Part shown: positions 35,394 to 43,584 of the stretch, piece after piece | Layout of the letters: each line of letters opens with the position of its first letter | How positions within the stretch are numbered: the stretch's first letter is position 1 | Assembly: GCA_041821315.1 (NCBI GenBank) | Contig: JBGUEO010000022.1 | Span: 14,104-78,103 of the forward strand | From: DIGJ01 sp041821315 | Lineage (GTDB): Bacteria; Bacillota; Clostridia; Lachnospirales; Lachnospiraceae | DNA: 64,000 bases | Direction: 5' to 3' | Program-made: the position numbers and the translations under genes | The notes under the pieces: model-generated | Seen by the model: only the letters and a program-made list of their open reading frames with translations | Databases searched by the model: none | Told to the model about the DNA's origin: nothing

Positions 35394-35789
35394 ATGAAAA
35401 TATTAATTGCAGAAGATGACTTCGCAAGCCGCAAATTTATGCTTCGCTTTTTATCTAAATATGGAGAATGTGATATTACCGTAGACGGAGAGGAAGCAGT
35501 AGAAGCTTTTACAATGGCTCTTGACGCTGATGAAGGATATGATTTGATTTGTTTGGATATTATGATGCCCGGTGTTGATGGGTATCAAGCATTAAAGCGA
35601 ATGCGTGATATTGAACAAGAGAGAGAAATTACAGAAGAAAAAGCGGCAAAAATAATCATGACAACAGCATTGAATGAAGGAAGAAATGTGACAAAAGCAT
35701 TCGAATTTGGATGTGTTGCCTATGCGGGAAAACCAATTGATCAAGAAAAATTTGAAAATGTACTTCGTAAACTTGGTCTAATTGAATAA
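35394..35789 (+). CDS. stand-alone CheY-like response regulator
   Basis: 131 residues forming only a receiver domain: acidic pair AEDD, phospho-acceptor Asp55 (LICLDIMMPG), Thr in MTTALNEG and Lys in AGKPID. No output domain. It has its own promoter and terminator and no kinase nearby, so it is an orphan that must act by protein contact or as part of a relay. Confidence 0.9.
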   Translation: MKILIAEDDFASRKFMLRFLSKYGECDITVDGEEAVEAFTMALDADEGYDLICLDIMMPGVDGYQALKRMRDIEQEREITEEKAAKIIMTTALNEGRNVTKAFEFGCVAYAGKPIDQEKFENVLRKLGLIE

Positions 35790-35794
35790 AATTT

Positions 35795-35840
35795 GCAGCC
35801 TGCCGGACTAAAAGTCGTTACGGTTTAGGCTGCTTTTTTT
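35795..35840 (+). terminator. Rho-independent terminator
   Basis: GCAGCCT (35795-35801) pairs with AGGCTGC (35827-35833), with an inner CCG/CGG pairing, then seven T residues. Confidence 0.8.
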
Positions 35841-35842
35841 AA

Positions 35843-35871
35843 TTGCAAAAGAAAGAACTTATCGATATAAT
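35843..35871 (+). promoter_or_regulatory. promoter of hydE
   Basis: TTGCAA (35843-35848), 17-base spacer, TATAAT (35866-35871), 27 bases ahead of the start codon. Confidence 0.7.
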
Positions 35872-35898
35872 GAGTAATAAGCGAAAGGAAAATAAACA

Positions 35899-36939
35899 AT
35901 GAATACAAAAACCTTGGTTGAACGCCTAATTGCGAATGGAGAACTTACAAAAGACGAATATGTTTTCTTATTAAAAAATATAACGGATGAAGAAAGTGAA
36001 ATTTTACGGCAGGAAGCAGTGCGTTTACAACAAAACTATTATGGCAATAAAGTATATGTACGCGGATTAATTGAGTTTACGAATTATTGCAAGAATAATT
36101 GCTATTATTGCGGGATTCAGGCAGCAAATAAAAAAGTTGATCGATATCGTTTAACGAAAGAAGAAATTTTAGAGTGCTGCAAGGATGGATATGAGTTAGG
36201 ATTTCGAACCTTTGTGTTACAAGGTGGAGAGGATTTGTTTTTTACAGATGAGTTGATGATTGCGATCATCCGTGAAATTAAAAGGAACTATCCAGATTGT
36301 GCACTGACACTTTCTATTGGAGAAAAATCAAAAGAAAGTTATCTAGCATATAAGGAAGCAGGAGCCGATCGCTATTTGTTGCGCCATGAAACGGCAAATG
36401 ATGAACACTATCAGATGTTGCATCCAGATAATTTGAGTCTGAGCAATCGAATACGATGTTTATATGATTTAAAAGAGATTGGATTTCAGGTAGGAGCAGG
36501 GTTTATGGTTGGTTCACCGGGACAAACAGAAGAACATCTGGCACAGGATTTAATCTTTTTGAAAGAGCTGCAGCCACAAATGGTAGGAATTGGGCCTTTT
36601 ATCCCACATCACGAAACAAAATTTGCAAAATACGAAGCCGGAAGTACAAAAAAGACATTGCTTTTGTTATCTATGATTCGTATTATATTACCAAAAATAT
36701 TACTTCCAGCGACTACAGCACTAGGAACCGTGGATTCAAAGGGAAGAGAAAAGGGAATATTGGCAGGTGCAAATGTAGTGATGCCAAATTTGTCACCGGT
36801 TTCTATGCGTAAAAAATATGAATTGTATGATAATAAGATTTGTACAGGAGATGAGGCGGCACAATGCAGGTCTTGTCTTCAAAAGCGTATGGAATCCGTC
36901 GGATATGAAGTTGTAGTTGATCGTGGAGATGCAAAATAG
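35899..36939 (+). CDS. hydE: [FeFe]-hydrogenase maturase HydE (radical SAM)
   Basis: Radical SAM enzyme, 346 aa, involved in making the H-cluster of [FeFe] hydrogenase. The FeS motif is CKNNCYYCGI (CxxxCxxC) in LIEFTNYCKNNCYYC, typical of HydE; FVLQGGEDLFF and HETANDEHY are further family signs. A second C-terminal cysteine set (CTGDEAAQCRSC) fits the optional extra cluster of HydE. BioB and PylB are related, but the N-terminal and FeS region fit HydE better. hydF, hydG and the hydrogenase are not in the window. Confidence 0.85.
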   Translation: MNTKTLVERLIANGELTKDEYVFLLKNITDEESEILRQEAVRLQQNYYGNKVYVRGLIEFTNYCKNNCYYCGIQAANKKVDRYRLTKEEILECCKDGYELGFRTFVLQGGEDLFFTDELMIAIIREIKRNYPDCALTLSIGEKSKESYLAYKEAGADRYLLRHETANDEHYQMLHPDNLSLSNRIRCLYDLKEIGFQVGAGFMVGSPGQTEEHLAQDLIFLKELQPQMVGIGPFIPHHETKFAKYEAGSTKKTLLLLSMIRIILPKILLPATTALGTVDSKGREKGILAGANVVMPNLSPVSMRKKYELYDNKICTGDEAAQCRSCLQKRMESVGYEVVVDRGDAK

Positions 36940-36967
36940 AGAAAAATAGGAAGGCTTGAGAGTAAAA

Positions 36968-37822
36968 ATGAAATTTCTTGTTGAGTGTTTAAAAGGGATT
37001 ATGATTGGAATAGCAAACGCAATTCCAGGAGTAAGTGGGGGAACTATGATGGTCTCCATGGGAATTTATGATAAGATAATTGATAGTGTAACTGGTTTAT
37101 TCAAAGATTTTAAGAAAAGCGCAATGACTTTATTACCTTATTTGATTGGTATGGCAGTAGGAATTGTGGGACTTTCCTTTAGTATCACGTACCTACTGGA
37201 ACATTATCCATTTCAAACAAGCCTTTTATTTATAGGATTGATTCTGGGAGGACTTCCGATTCTTACCACGCATGTAAACCGTAAGAGTATTCGTATCCAG
37301 CATGTAGTAATCTTTTTGATTACCTTTGCTGCAATTATCGTTTTGCAGTTACTTGGAGAGGGTAGTTTTGTAAAGATAGCGATTGGGTTATCAATCATTG
37401 AAGTTGTTAAGCTATTTTTCATTGGCATAATTGCAGCCGCAACGATGGTGATACCAGGTGTTAGTGGATCTATGATTCTAATGATATTAGGATATTATTA
37501 TCCAGTGCTTACGTTAATCACCGATTTTATAAAAGCACTTACAAGCGGGAATATACCAGAACTGTTACGTACATGTGGAGCATTGATTCCATTTGGTATT
37601 GGTGTTGTGGTTGGTATATTTGCTATAGCAAAATTGATTCAACTCTTACTCAATCGTTTTGAGAGTTATACGTATTGTGGAATTTTGGGACTTGTGGCAG
37701 CATCGCCAATTGCAATTTTTATGTGTAATGGTATTCCCCCACTTTCTTTTGTTACGGTTATAACTGGAATATTAGCATTGGGGATTGGACTGCTTGTGGC
37801 AAATATGCTGGGAAAAGAATAA
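36968..37822 (+). CDS. DUF368 membrane protein (possible polyprenyl-phosphate translocase)
   Basis: 284-residue membrane protein with about eight helices. GIANAIPGVSGGTMMVSMGIYDKII at the start and the repeated motif MVIPGVSGSMILMILGYY are diagnostic for DUF368 (PF04018). Members of this family (PopT) have been shown to help recycle undecaprenyl phosphate. I use ATG 36968, 13 bases after AGGAAGG; a TTG at 36956 lies only one base from that site. Confidence 0.82.
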   Translation: MKFLVECLKGIMIGIANAIPGVSGGTMMVSMGIYDKIIDSVTGLFKDFKKSAMTLLPYLIGMAVGIVGLSFSITYLLEHYPFQTSLLFIGLILGGLPILTTHVNRKSIRIQHVVIFLITFAAIIVLQLLGEGSFVKIAIGLSIIEVVKLFFIGIIAAATMVIPGVSGSMILMILGYYYPVLTLITDFIKALTSGNIPELLRTCGALIPFGIGVVVGIFAIAKLIQLLLNRFESYTYCGILGLVAASPIAIFMCNGIPPLSFVTVITGILALGIGLLVANMLGKE

Positions 37823-37849
37823 AGAAACGAAAGAAAATAGAAAGGGTAT

Positions 37850-38755
37850 ATGTTGAAGAAGAAAATTGTATTATTGGCAATCATGATAGTGGTTACACTG
37901 CTTGGTGTAGGAGTTACTGTGGTTTGCGATAAAAAGGAAACAAATCAAGTAGATGATACATTGACAATCGTTACCTCATTTTATCCCATCTATATTGCTA
38001 CAGAAAATATTGTAGACGGTGTTAAAGGCATAGAACTGGTTAATTTGACTCAAAATCAGGGAGGGTGTCTTCATGATTATCAATTAACGACTACGGATAT
38101 GCGTAAATTAGAAAACGCAGATATTTTTATTATAAATGGTGGTGGAATGGAAGGTTTTATTGAAGAAATCTTAAAAACATACCCACAGATTACGGTAATT
38201 GATGCAAGCAAGGGAATCAAACTACTTGGGGAAGCGAGTGAAAAAAATGCACATGTTTGGATGAATCCAGATAGGTATCGTATGCAACTTGAAAATATTA
38301 CAAAGGGATTAAGCACAGCAAATCAGGTAAATGAAGCACGATATCAGAAAAACTGCGATACTTATAGTAAAAAGGTAGCTGCTTTAAGCAAAGAAATAAA
38401 GAGCTTGGATGCAAGTAAGCTAAAAAATGGTATTATAAGCTTTCATGATGCATTTGCTTATCTGGCAGACGCCCTTTCCATTCCAGTGATACACAGCATT
38501 GATTTGGACAAGGATACTTATCTTAGTGCAGGTGAAGTAGCAGATGTGATTGATGAAGTGAGGGAAAATAATGTAACCTACATTTTTTCGGAAGAACAGT
38601 TAAGTGAATCGAGTCCTAAGCGTGTGGCAGAAGAGACAGGGGCAACATTATGTATTATTGATTCATTGGTAAGTGGTGATACGGATAAGGATGCCTATCT
38701 AACCGGGATGCAAAAAAACATAAAAATGTTAAAGCAGGTGTTGGAAGATGAATAA
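37850..38755 (+). CDS. znuA: metal ABC importer binding protein (ZnuA type)
   Basis: Cluster A-I (PF01297) metal-binding receptor, 301 aa. Metal-site residues can be placed: His in GGCLHDYQLT, His in NAHVWMNP, His in ISFHDAFAYL and an acidic residue near IFSEEQLS. The His-rich loop of many ZnuA proteins is absent. The N-terminus is a membrane helix ending TVVCDKK; the lipobox is atypical (Val before Cys26), so it may be either a weak lipoprotein or a membrane-anchored receptor. Zinc or manganese cannot be separated by sequence alone. Overlaps the ATPase start by eight bases. Confidence 0.87.
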   Translation: MLKKKIVLLAIMIVVTLLGVGVTVVCDKKETNQVDDTLTIVTSFYPIYIATENIVDGVKGIELVNLTQNQGGCLHDYQLTTTDMRKLENADIFIINGGGMEGFIEEILKTYPQITVIDASKGIKLLGEASEKNAHVWMNPDRYRMQLENITKGLSTANQVNEARYQKNCDTYSKKVAALSKEIKSLDASKLKNGIISFHDAFAYLADALSIPVIHSIDLDKDTYLSAGEVADVIDEVRENNVTYIFSEEQLSESSPKRVAEETGATLCIIDSLVSGDTDKDAYLTGMQKNIKMLKQVLEDE

Positions 38756-39524
38756 TAAGCAAATGGTGGCAAAAACAACAAAAGGACATTGTGGATTCCA
38801 TTGTATCAAGATTAAAAATTTTAAAGTTACCATCGGTGATACGAAGATATTAGAAAATATCAATCTACACATTCACTGTGGGGAGCTAACTGCTATTATT
38901 GGAAAAAATGGTGCAGGGAAAACAACTTTAATGCGAGCCATTTTAAATGAAATTAAGCATGAAGGAACGATTGAATTTAAAGATATTCGAAATAATACAT
39001 ATCCAAATTTAAAAATTGGATATGTACCTCAGCATCTAAATATTGCAAAAAACACACCAACGAGTGTATATGATTTATTTGCAAGTTTTATGAGCCGTGT
39101 CCCCGTTTTTCTTTGGAAAAGTAAGAAGACAGAAGCAAAAATACGAGAGCAGTTACAAAAATTTGAAGTAGAGGATCTGATGGATAAGCCAGTGTGTGAT
39201 TTGTCTGGTGGACAGATGCAACGAGTTTTATTATCGGTTGCAACCTATCCGACACCGAATCTGTTAATATTAGATGAGCCAGTATCTGGTATTGATCGAA
39301 ATGGATTGGAACTCTTTTATAAAAATATTAATTATTTGAAAAATAATGATGATTTGGCAATTATTTTGGTATCACATGACTTGAAATATGTAGAGAAGTA
39401 CGCAGATCGCGTTGTTTTATTGGATCAAACGATACAAAAAGAGGGAAGGCCAGATGAGGTGTTTTCAAGTAAAGAGTTTGTCCAAATATTTGGCGAGGAT
39501 GAATCGATAGGGAGTAATAATTGA
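38748..39524 (+). CDS. znuC: metal ABC importer ATPase (ZnuC type)
   Basis: 258 aa. Walker A GKNGAGKTTLMRAIL, signature LSGGQMQRVLL, Walker B LLILDEPVSGID and switch VSHDLKYV. Gene order receptor-ATPase-permease with four to eight base overlaps shows a tightly coupled operon. About 20 extra N-terminal residues precede the ABC fold and include CGFHC, without assigned role. Confidence 0.92.
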   Translation: MNNKQMVAKTTKGHCGFHCIKIKNFKVTIGDTKILENINLHIHCGELTAIIGKNGAGKTTLMRAILNEIKHEGTIEFKDIRNNTYPNLKIGYVPQHLNIAKNTPTSVYDLFASFMSRVPVFLWKSKKTEAKIREQLQKFEVEDLMDKPVCDLSGGQMQRVLLSVATYPTPNLLILDEPVSGIDRNGLELFYKNINYLKNNDDLAIILVSHDLKYVEKYADRVVLLDQTIQKEGRPDEVFSSKEFVQIFGEDESIGSNN

Positions 39525-40363
39525 TGAATACAATCTATATACTATTAGAAAAAATACTGCCTTTTTCTTTTATGCAGTATGACTTTATGAAAAATGCATT
39601 TTTGGCAATGCTTATCATAACTCCATTGTTTGGAGTTCTTGGTACAATGATTGTGAATAACCGGATGGCATTTTTTTCGGATGCCCTGGGACATTCTGCA
39701 TTTACAGGAATTGCGATTGGTGTCATTTTAGGGTTAATGGACACCAGTATATCGATGGTTTTGTTTGCAGTGGTATTTGCACTTTTACTAAACTGGATTA
39801 AGCGAAGAAAGACGGTATCAACCGATACAGTGATTTCTGTTTTCTCCTCAATGGGTACCGCACTTGGACTTGTTGTACTATCGCGAAATGGACAATTTAC
39901 AAAGTACTCTAACCTTTTGGTGGGGGATATTCTAAGCATTACACCAAGAGAGATTGCGTTACTATTGGCAATCTTTGTTGTCACAATTATTTTTTGGACA
40001 ACTTGTTTTAACTCCTTGCATGGTATGAGCATTAATGAAACATTAGCTAAGAGTAAGGGGATTAAAACGCAGATTTTGGATAATTGTTTTGTTGTCCTCA
40101 TTGCATTAATTATTATGTTATCCATAAAGTGGGTTGGTATCTTGATTATAAATGCACTTTTGATTCTTCCTGCGGCAAGTAGTCGAAATTTGGCATCGAA
40201 TATGAGGGAATATCATCGTTTTTCAATTGAAATTTCGTTGTTCTCTGGTATCCTGGGGCTTATTTTATCATACTATAACAATACAGCAACGGGTCCTACG
40301 ATTGTGATTGTGGCAGCAATTGTATTTTTCTTAACTTTAATGGCAAAACCATTTGTGAAATAG
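39521..40363 (+). CDS. znuB: metal ABC importer permease (ZnuB type)
   Basis: ABC-3 family (PF00950) permease, 280 aa, with about eight helices. RMAFFSDALGHSAFTGIAIG near the N-terminus and WVGILIINALLILPAASSRNLA are typical. It begins in the ATGA overlap with the ATPase gene. No Zur- or MntR-like regulator gene is nearby. Confidence 0.92.
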   Translation: MMNTIYILLEKILPFSFMQYDFMKNAFLAMLIITPLFGVLGTMIVNNRMAFFSDALGHSAFTGIAIGVILGLMDTSISMVLFAVVFALLLNWIKRRKTVSTDTVISVFSSMGTALGLVVLSRNGQFTKYSNLLVGDILSITPREIALLLAIFVVTIIFWTTCFNSLHGMSINETLAKSKGIKTQILDNCFVVLIALIIMLSIKWVGILIINALLILPAASSRNLASNMREYHRFSIEISLFSGILGLILSYYNNTATGPTIVIVAAIVFFLTLMAKPFVK

Positions 40364-40373
40364 GGAGGTATTT

Positions 40374-41495
40374 ATGAGAGGAAAAGATGTTTATATAAAA
40401 ATAATGGTTGATTTTTTAATTGCATTAGTTGTAGTACTGTTTATCGTGTTTGCTGTACCAAAAACAATTCGCTTTTTCTTACCATTTGTAATTGGGTGGA
40501 TTATAGCAATGATTGCAAATCCAGTGGTGAAATTTTTAGAAAAAAAAGTTAAAATTGTGCGAAAGCATAGTTCGGCAATTTTTATTATAGTGGCGATAGC
40601 AGCGGTGGTATGTCTTTGTTATTTTGGAATATCCTTTTTAGGGAGACAAATTATTTCTCTTATAAATGACCTCCCAGATTTGTTCAATCGTTTTCAAATA
40701 CAAATTAGCATTACCAAAGAAAATCTTTCGGGCGTCTATCGTGTGATGCCTTCCAATGTACAATTATTTTTGGATGATTTTATCAATAACCTTATGAAGT
40801 ATCTAGGAGATGCGATTGGGAATATGAGTCAATTTAGTGCAGCTGATGCAGGGTCTTTGATGAAAAATGTGGCTGAAACATTTTTAATGGCAATCATCAC
40901 AATTATGTCTGCCTATTTTTTTATTGCAGATCGTGACAAACTGCTAAATGGGTTGAAAGATTTGATGCCAGATTCCTTGCAAGAGAGAGCTAACTTAGTT
41001 AAAAATAACTTTGCGATGGCAATTGGGGGCTATTTTAAAGCACAATTTAAGATTATGCTTGTGATCGTTGTTATTTTGTTTGTAGGGTTTGAAATTTTAC
41101 AAATTGACTATTCTTTTTTATTGGCGCTCGGAGTTGCTTTTTTGGATTTTCTGCCTGTGTTTGGAACTGGTACAGTGCTTTTTCCATGGGCACTCATTGA
41201 TTTAATCAGTGGTAACTATTTTGAAGCGGCTTGCCTGATTATTATTTATTTAGTGTGTCAGGTGATACGCCAAATTCTTCAACCGAAAATGGTGGGAGAT
41301 AGTATTGGACTTAGCCCGTTGGCAACGCTTGTGTTTTTGTTTGTGGGGTATCGGATAAAAGGAGTCCTTGGTATGATTATCGGTATTCCGATTGGAATGG
41401 CTGTCATTAACTTATATAAGGCAGGCCTTTTTGATAAACTAATCCAAGGACTAAAGATAGTGATTCATGATATTAACGAATTTCGAAAATATTAA
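40374..41495 (+). CDS. AI-2E family transporter, YtvI-like
   Basis: 373-residue membrane protein of PF01594. Pairs of helices at both ends enclose a hydrophilic segment (about 90-170). Typical stretches: FFLPFVIGWIIAMIANP, SAYFFIADRD and the late FLDFLPVFGTGTVLFPWALIDLI, and GDSIGLSPLATLVFLFVGYRIKGVLGMIIGIP. The ending resembles sporulation protein YtvI. Ten bases after znuB; its stop overlaps the stop of the converging gene. Confidence 0.85.
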   Translation: MRGKDVYIKIMVDFLIALVVVLFIVFAVPKTIRFFLPFVIGWIIAMIANPVVKFLEKKVKIVRKHSSAIFIIVAIAAVVCLCYFGISFLGRQIISLINDLPDLFNRFQIQISITKENLSGVYRVMPSNVQLFLDDFINNLMKYLGDAIGNMSQFSAADAGSLMKNVAETFLMAIITIMSAYFFIADRDKLLNGLKDLMPDSLQERANLVKNNFAMAIGGYFKAQFKIMLVIVVILFVGFEILQIDYSFLLALGVAFLDFLPVFGTGTVLFPWALIDLISGNYFEAACLIIIYLVCQVIRQILQPKMVGDSIGLSPLATLVFLFVGYRIKGVLGMIIGIPIGMAVINLYKAGLFDKLIQGLKIVIHDINEFRKY

Positions 41496-42358
41496 TAGTA
41501 GAAATTAAAAAAACTATATTTGCTACGATCTGCTAAAAAGTCAGTTTGCAGCGAGTGGTTTGAGATGTAATTTAGTAATTGATACAGTAAGATTCCAATC
41601 AAAAAACCAATCACGTTGTAAAGGTATGTGTCAACAGAAAAGACATTTTTTTGAAACAAGGAGATCAGTTCGGTGGTAATTGGCAATAAGAGAGTCAGTA
41701 TGATAATTATTTTTCTACTGGCTTCTTTTAGTAAAATTGCCCCGTAAAATCCAAGTGGTGCGAAAATTAAGACTGTTTTAAAAATGTAAATCAGTAATAC
41801 GGATAATGGCTGATCTAAATAGATACAGTCTTCAACATAGGTTGCAGTTGCCAGAAAAGGAATAAATGGGTTAAAAATCGCAGAGGCACTCGTAGGAAAG
41901 CTGCTTGGGGTAATAAAAAAATGTTTGATAAAGTAAAAAATGTAATATGCCCCAAAGCATATGCTGGTTCTCCAAAAATAAGAGCGAAAATGTACAAATC
42001 GGGGGCCATGATCTGTAAAATTCCGAAGTAAGCTATAGAGTAAGGGAGCGAGCCAGTTTAGTAAAATTATAAGGGGGAGTTTCTTATCATAAATCAAAAG
42101 ATTTCCGGTATGGTAGGTGTAAATAAAAACAGTTGCCCCAACGCTTAGCAACATGCTGATACAAGACTGTAAAAAACAACTTAAATAAGTCAAAGAAGTC
42201 TCAAGATAAATATGACATAAAATTAAATTTAGGAATAATCCAAGGAGCATCGCTCCATAGAGTGTATTTAAAAAGTAATAGCAGCCATATTCGAGACCGA
42301 TTGTAACAATACTAGAAATTGTAATGAACGTTTTGATTTTAATAAAATGGCGGTTCAT
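41492..42358 (-). CDS. VanZ-like polytopic membrane protein
   Basis: 288-residue protein with about eight hydrophobic helices. The second half (FAPLGFYGAILLKE, then LPITTELISLFQ, then DTYLYNVIGFLIGILLY) has the layout of VanZ-like domains; the first half is not recognised. Its stop codon overlaps that of the AI-2E gene by four bases, tail to tail. AAAGGGGTG precedes the start. Function unknown. Confidence 0.6.
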   Translation of the reverse strand: MNRHFIKIKTFITISSIVTIGLEYGCYYFLNTLYGAMLLGLFLNLILCHIYLETSLTYLSCFLQSCISMLLSVGATVFIYTYHTGNLLIYDKKLPLIILLNWLAPLLYSLLRNFTDHGPRFVHFRSYFWRTSICFGAYYIFYFIKHFFITPSSFPTSASAIFNPFIPFLATATYVEDCIYLDQPLSVLLIYIFKTVLIFAPLGFYGAILLKEASRKIIIILTLLLPITTELISLFQKNVFSVDTYLYNVIGFLIGILLYQLLNYISNHSLQTDFLADRSKYSFFNFYY

Positions 42359-42438
42359 GTGTTCACCCCTTTTTTAATTTTTGTTTCTATGAATAAATTT
42401 ACTACATTTAAAAGAGTTTGTACAGAGGAGATTTAAAT

Positions 42439-43584
42439 ATGAAGCTAATACATACAGGAGATTTACATATTGGTAAGATGATAAGTGAGTATACAATGTT
42501 GGACGAGCAACGATATATTTTGAATCAAATTGTTGAAATTGCAAAGGAAGAAAAGGTGGATGGGGTTATACTAGCAGGTGATATTTATGATCGTGCAATA
42601 CCGCCTTCAGATGCGGTAAAAGCTTTAAATGATTTTTTGACGGAACTATCAAGAGATGGAATTGCTATCTTCCTTGTAAGTGGAAACCATGATTCTCCAG
42701 AGCGATTGGCCTTTGGAAAAGAATTATTAAAAAATCAAAAACTTTATATTGCTGCAGAATTTTCAAATAAAGTAGAATCAGTTACGTGGACCGATGAATA
42801 CGGTGAAGTAAATTTATATTTACTGCCCTTTGCTAAGCCAGCACTGATGCGTCATTTTGGATACGAAGGGACCACTTATGCAGCCTGTATAAACGATGTA
42901 ATGGAAAAACTGAAAATAGATGAAACGAAGAGAAATCTTTTAGTAACACATCATTTTGTGGCGGGTGGAACCTTAAATATTGAAGAGCCAGAGGCAGAAT
43001 ATCCAATTAGTGTAGGTGGGATTGATGTGGTTGATTATCAGTGTTTAAAAAAGTTTGACTATGTTGCACTAGGTCATATACACAGAGCGCAGCAGGTTGG
43101 ATACGAGACGATTCGTTATTCAGGATCACCGCTTAAATATTCTTTTTCTGAGGTCGATCATGAAAAAAGTGTTGTTTGTATTGAATTAAAGGAAAAGGGC
43201 GATGTTTCTGTGAAAGAAATTTTATTGCGGCCAATGAGAGATTTGCGGGCAATCAAAGGAACTTTAGAAAAATTAACAAATGAAGATGTTGTAAAAGCTT
43301 GTAATCCGGACGATTATCTTAAGGTTACGCTGACTGATACCAAAGAAATCCTTGATCCGATTGGAAAACTTCGTTGCTTTTATCCAAATGTGTGTAAGCT
43401 GATATTAGAAAAGAACATTCACCATGAGACCGAAATAGAAACTATGGCAAAAGAGATGACGAGACGGAGCGTAATCGATATTTTTGAAGAGTTTTATGAA
43501 AAAGTGACGGATCAAGAATTGGATGAAGTGAGCAAGGATACAATGATTGATGTGATAGAAGCGGTAGGAGGCAGGGAAGAATGA
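42439..43584 (+). CDS. sbcD: exonuclease SbcCD, nuclease subunit D
   Basis: Mre11-type metallo-nuclease, 381 aa. All phosphoesterase motifs are visible: TGDLHIGK, AGDIYDR, SGNHDSPER, LVTHHF and LGHIHRAQ. With SbcC it opens DNA hairpins and processes ends. ATG 42439 is preferred, with GAGGAG ahead; an upstream TTG frame from 42418 would overlap that site. It ends in an ATGA overlap with sbcC. Confidence 0.93.
   Translation: MKLIHTGDLHIGKMISEYTMLDEQRYILNQIVEIAKEEKVDGVILAGDIYDRAIPPSDAVKALNDFLTELSRDGIAIFLVSGNHDSPERLAFGKELLKNQKLYIAAEFSNKVESVTWTDEYGEVNLYLLPFAKPALMRHFGYEGTTYAACINDVMEKLKIDETKRNLLVTHHFVAGGTLNIEEPEAEYPISVGGIDVVDYQCLKKFDYVALGHIHRAQQVGYETIRYSGSPLKYSFSEVDHEKSVVCIELKEKGDVSVKEILLRPMRDLRAIKGTLEKLTNEDVVKACNPDDYLKVTLTDTKEILDPIGKLRCFYPNVCKLILEKNIHHETEIETMAKEMTRRSVIDIFEEFYEKVTDQELDEVSKDTMIDVIEAVGGREE

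Noticed and set aside
39535..40125. 196-codon minus-strand open frame opposite znuB
   Set aside because: Fully antisense to a clear permease; composition reflects the complement of hydrophobic codons.
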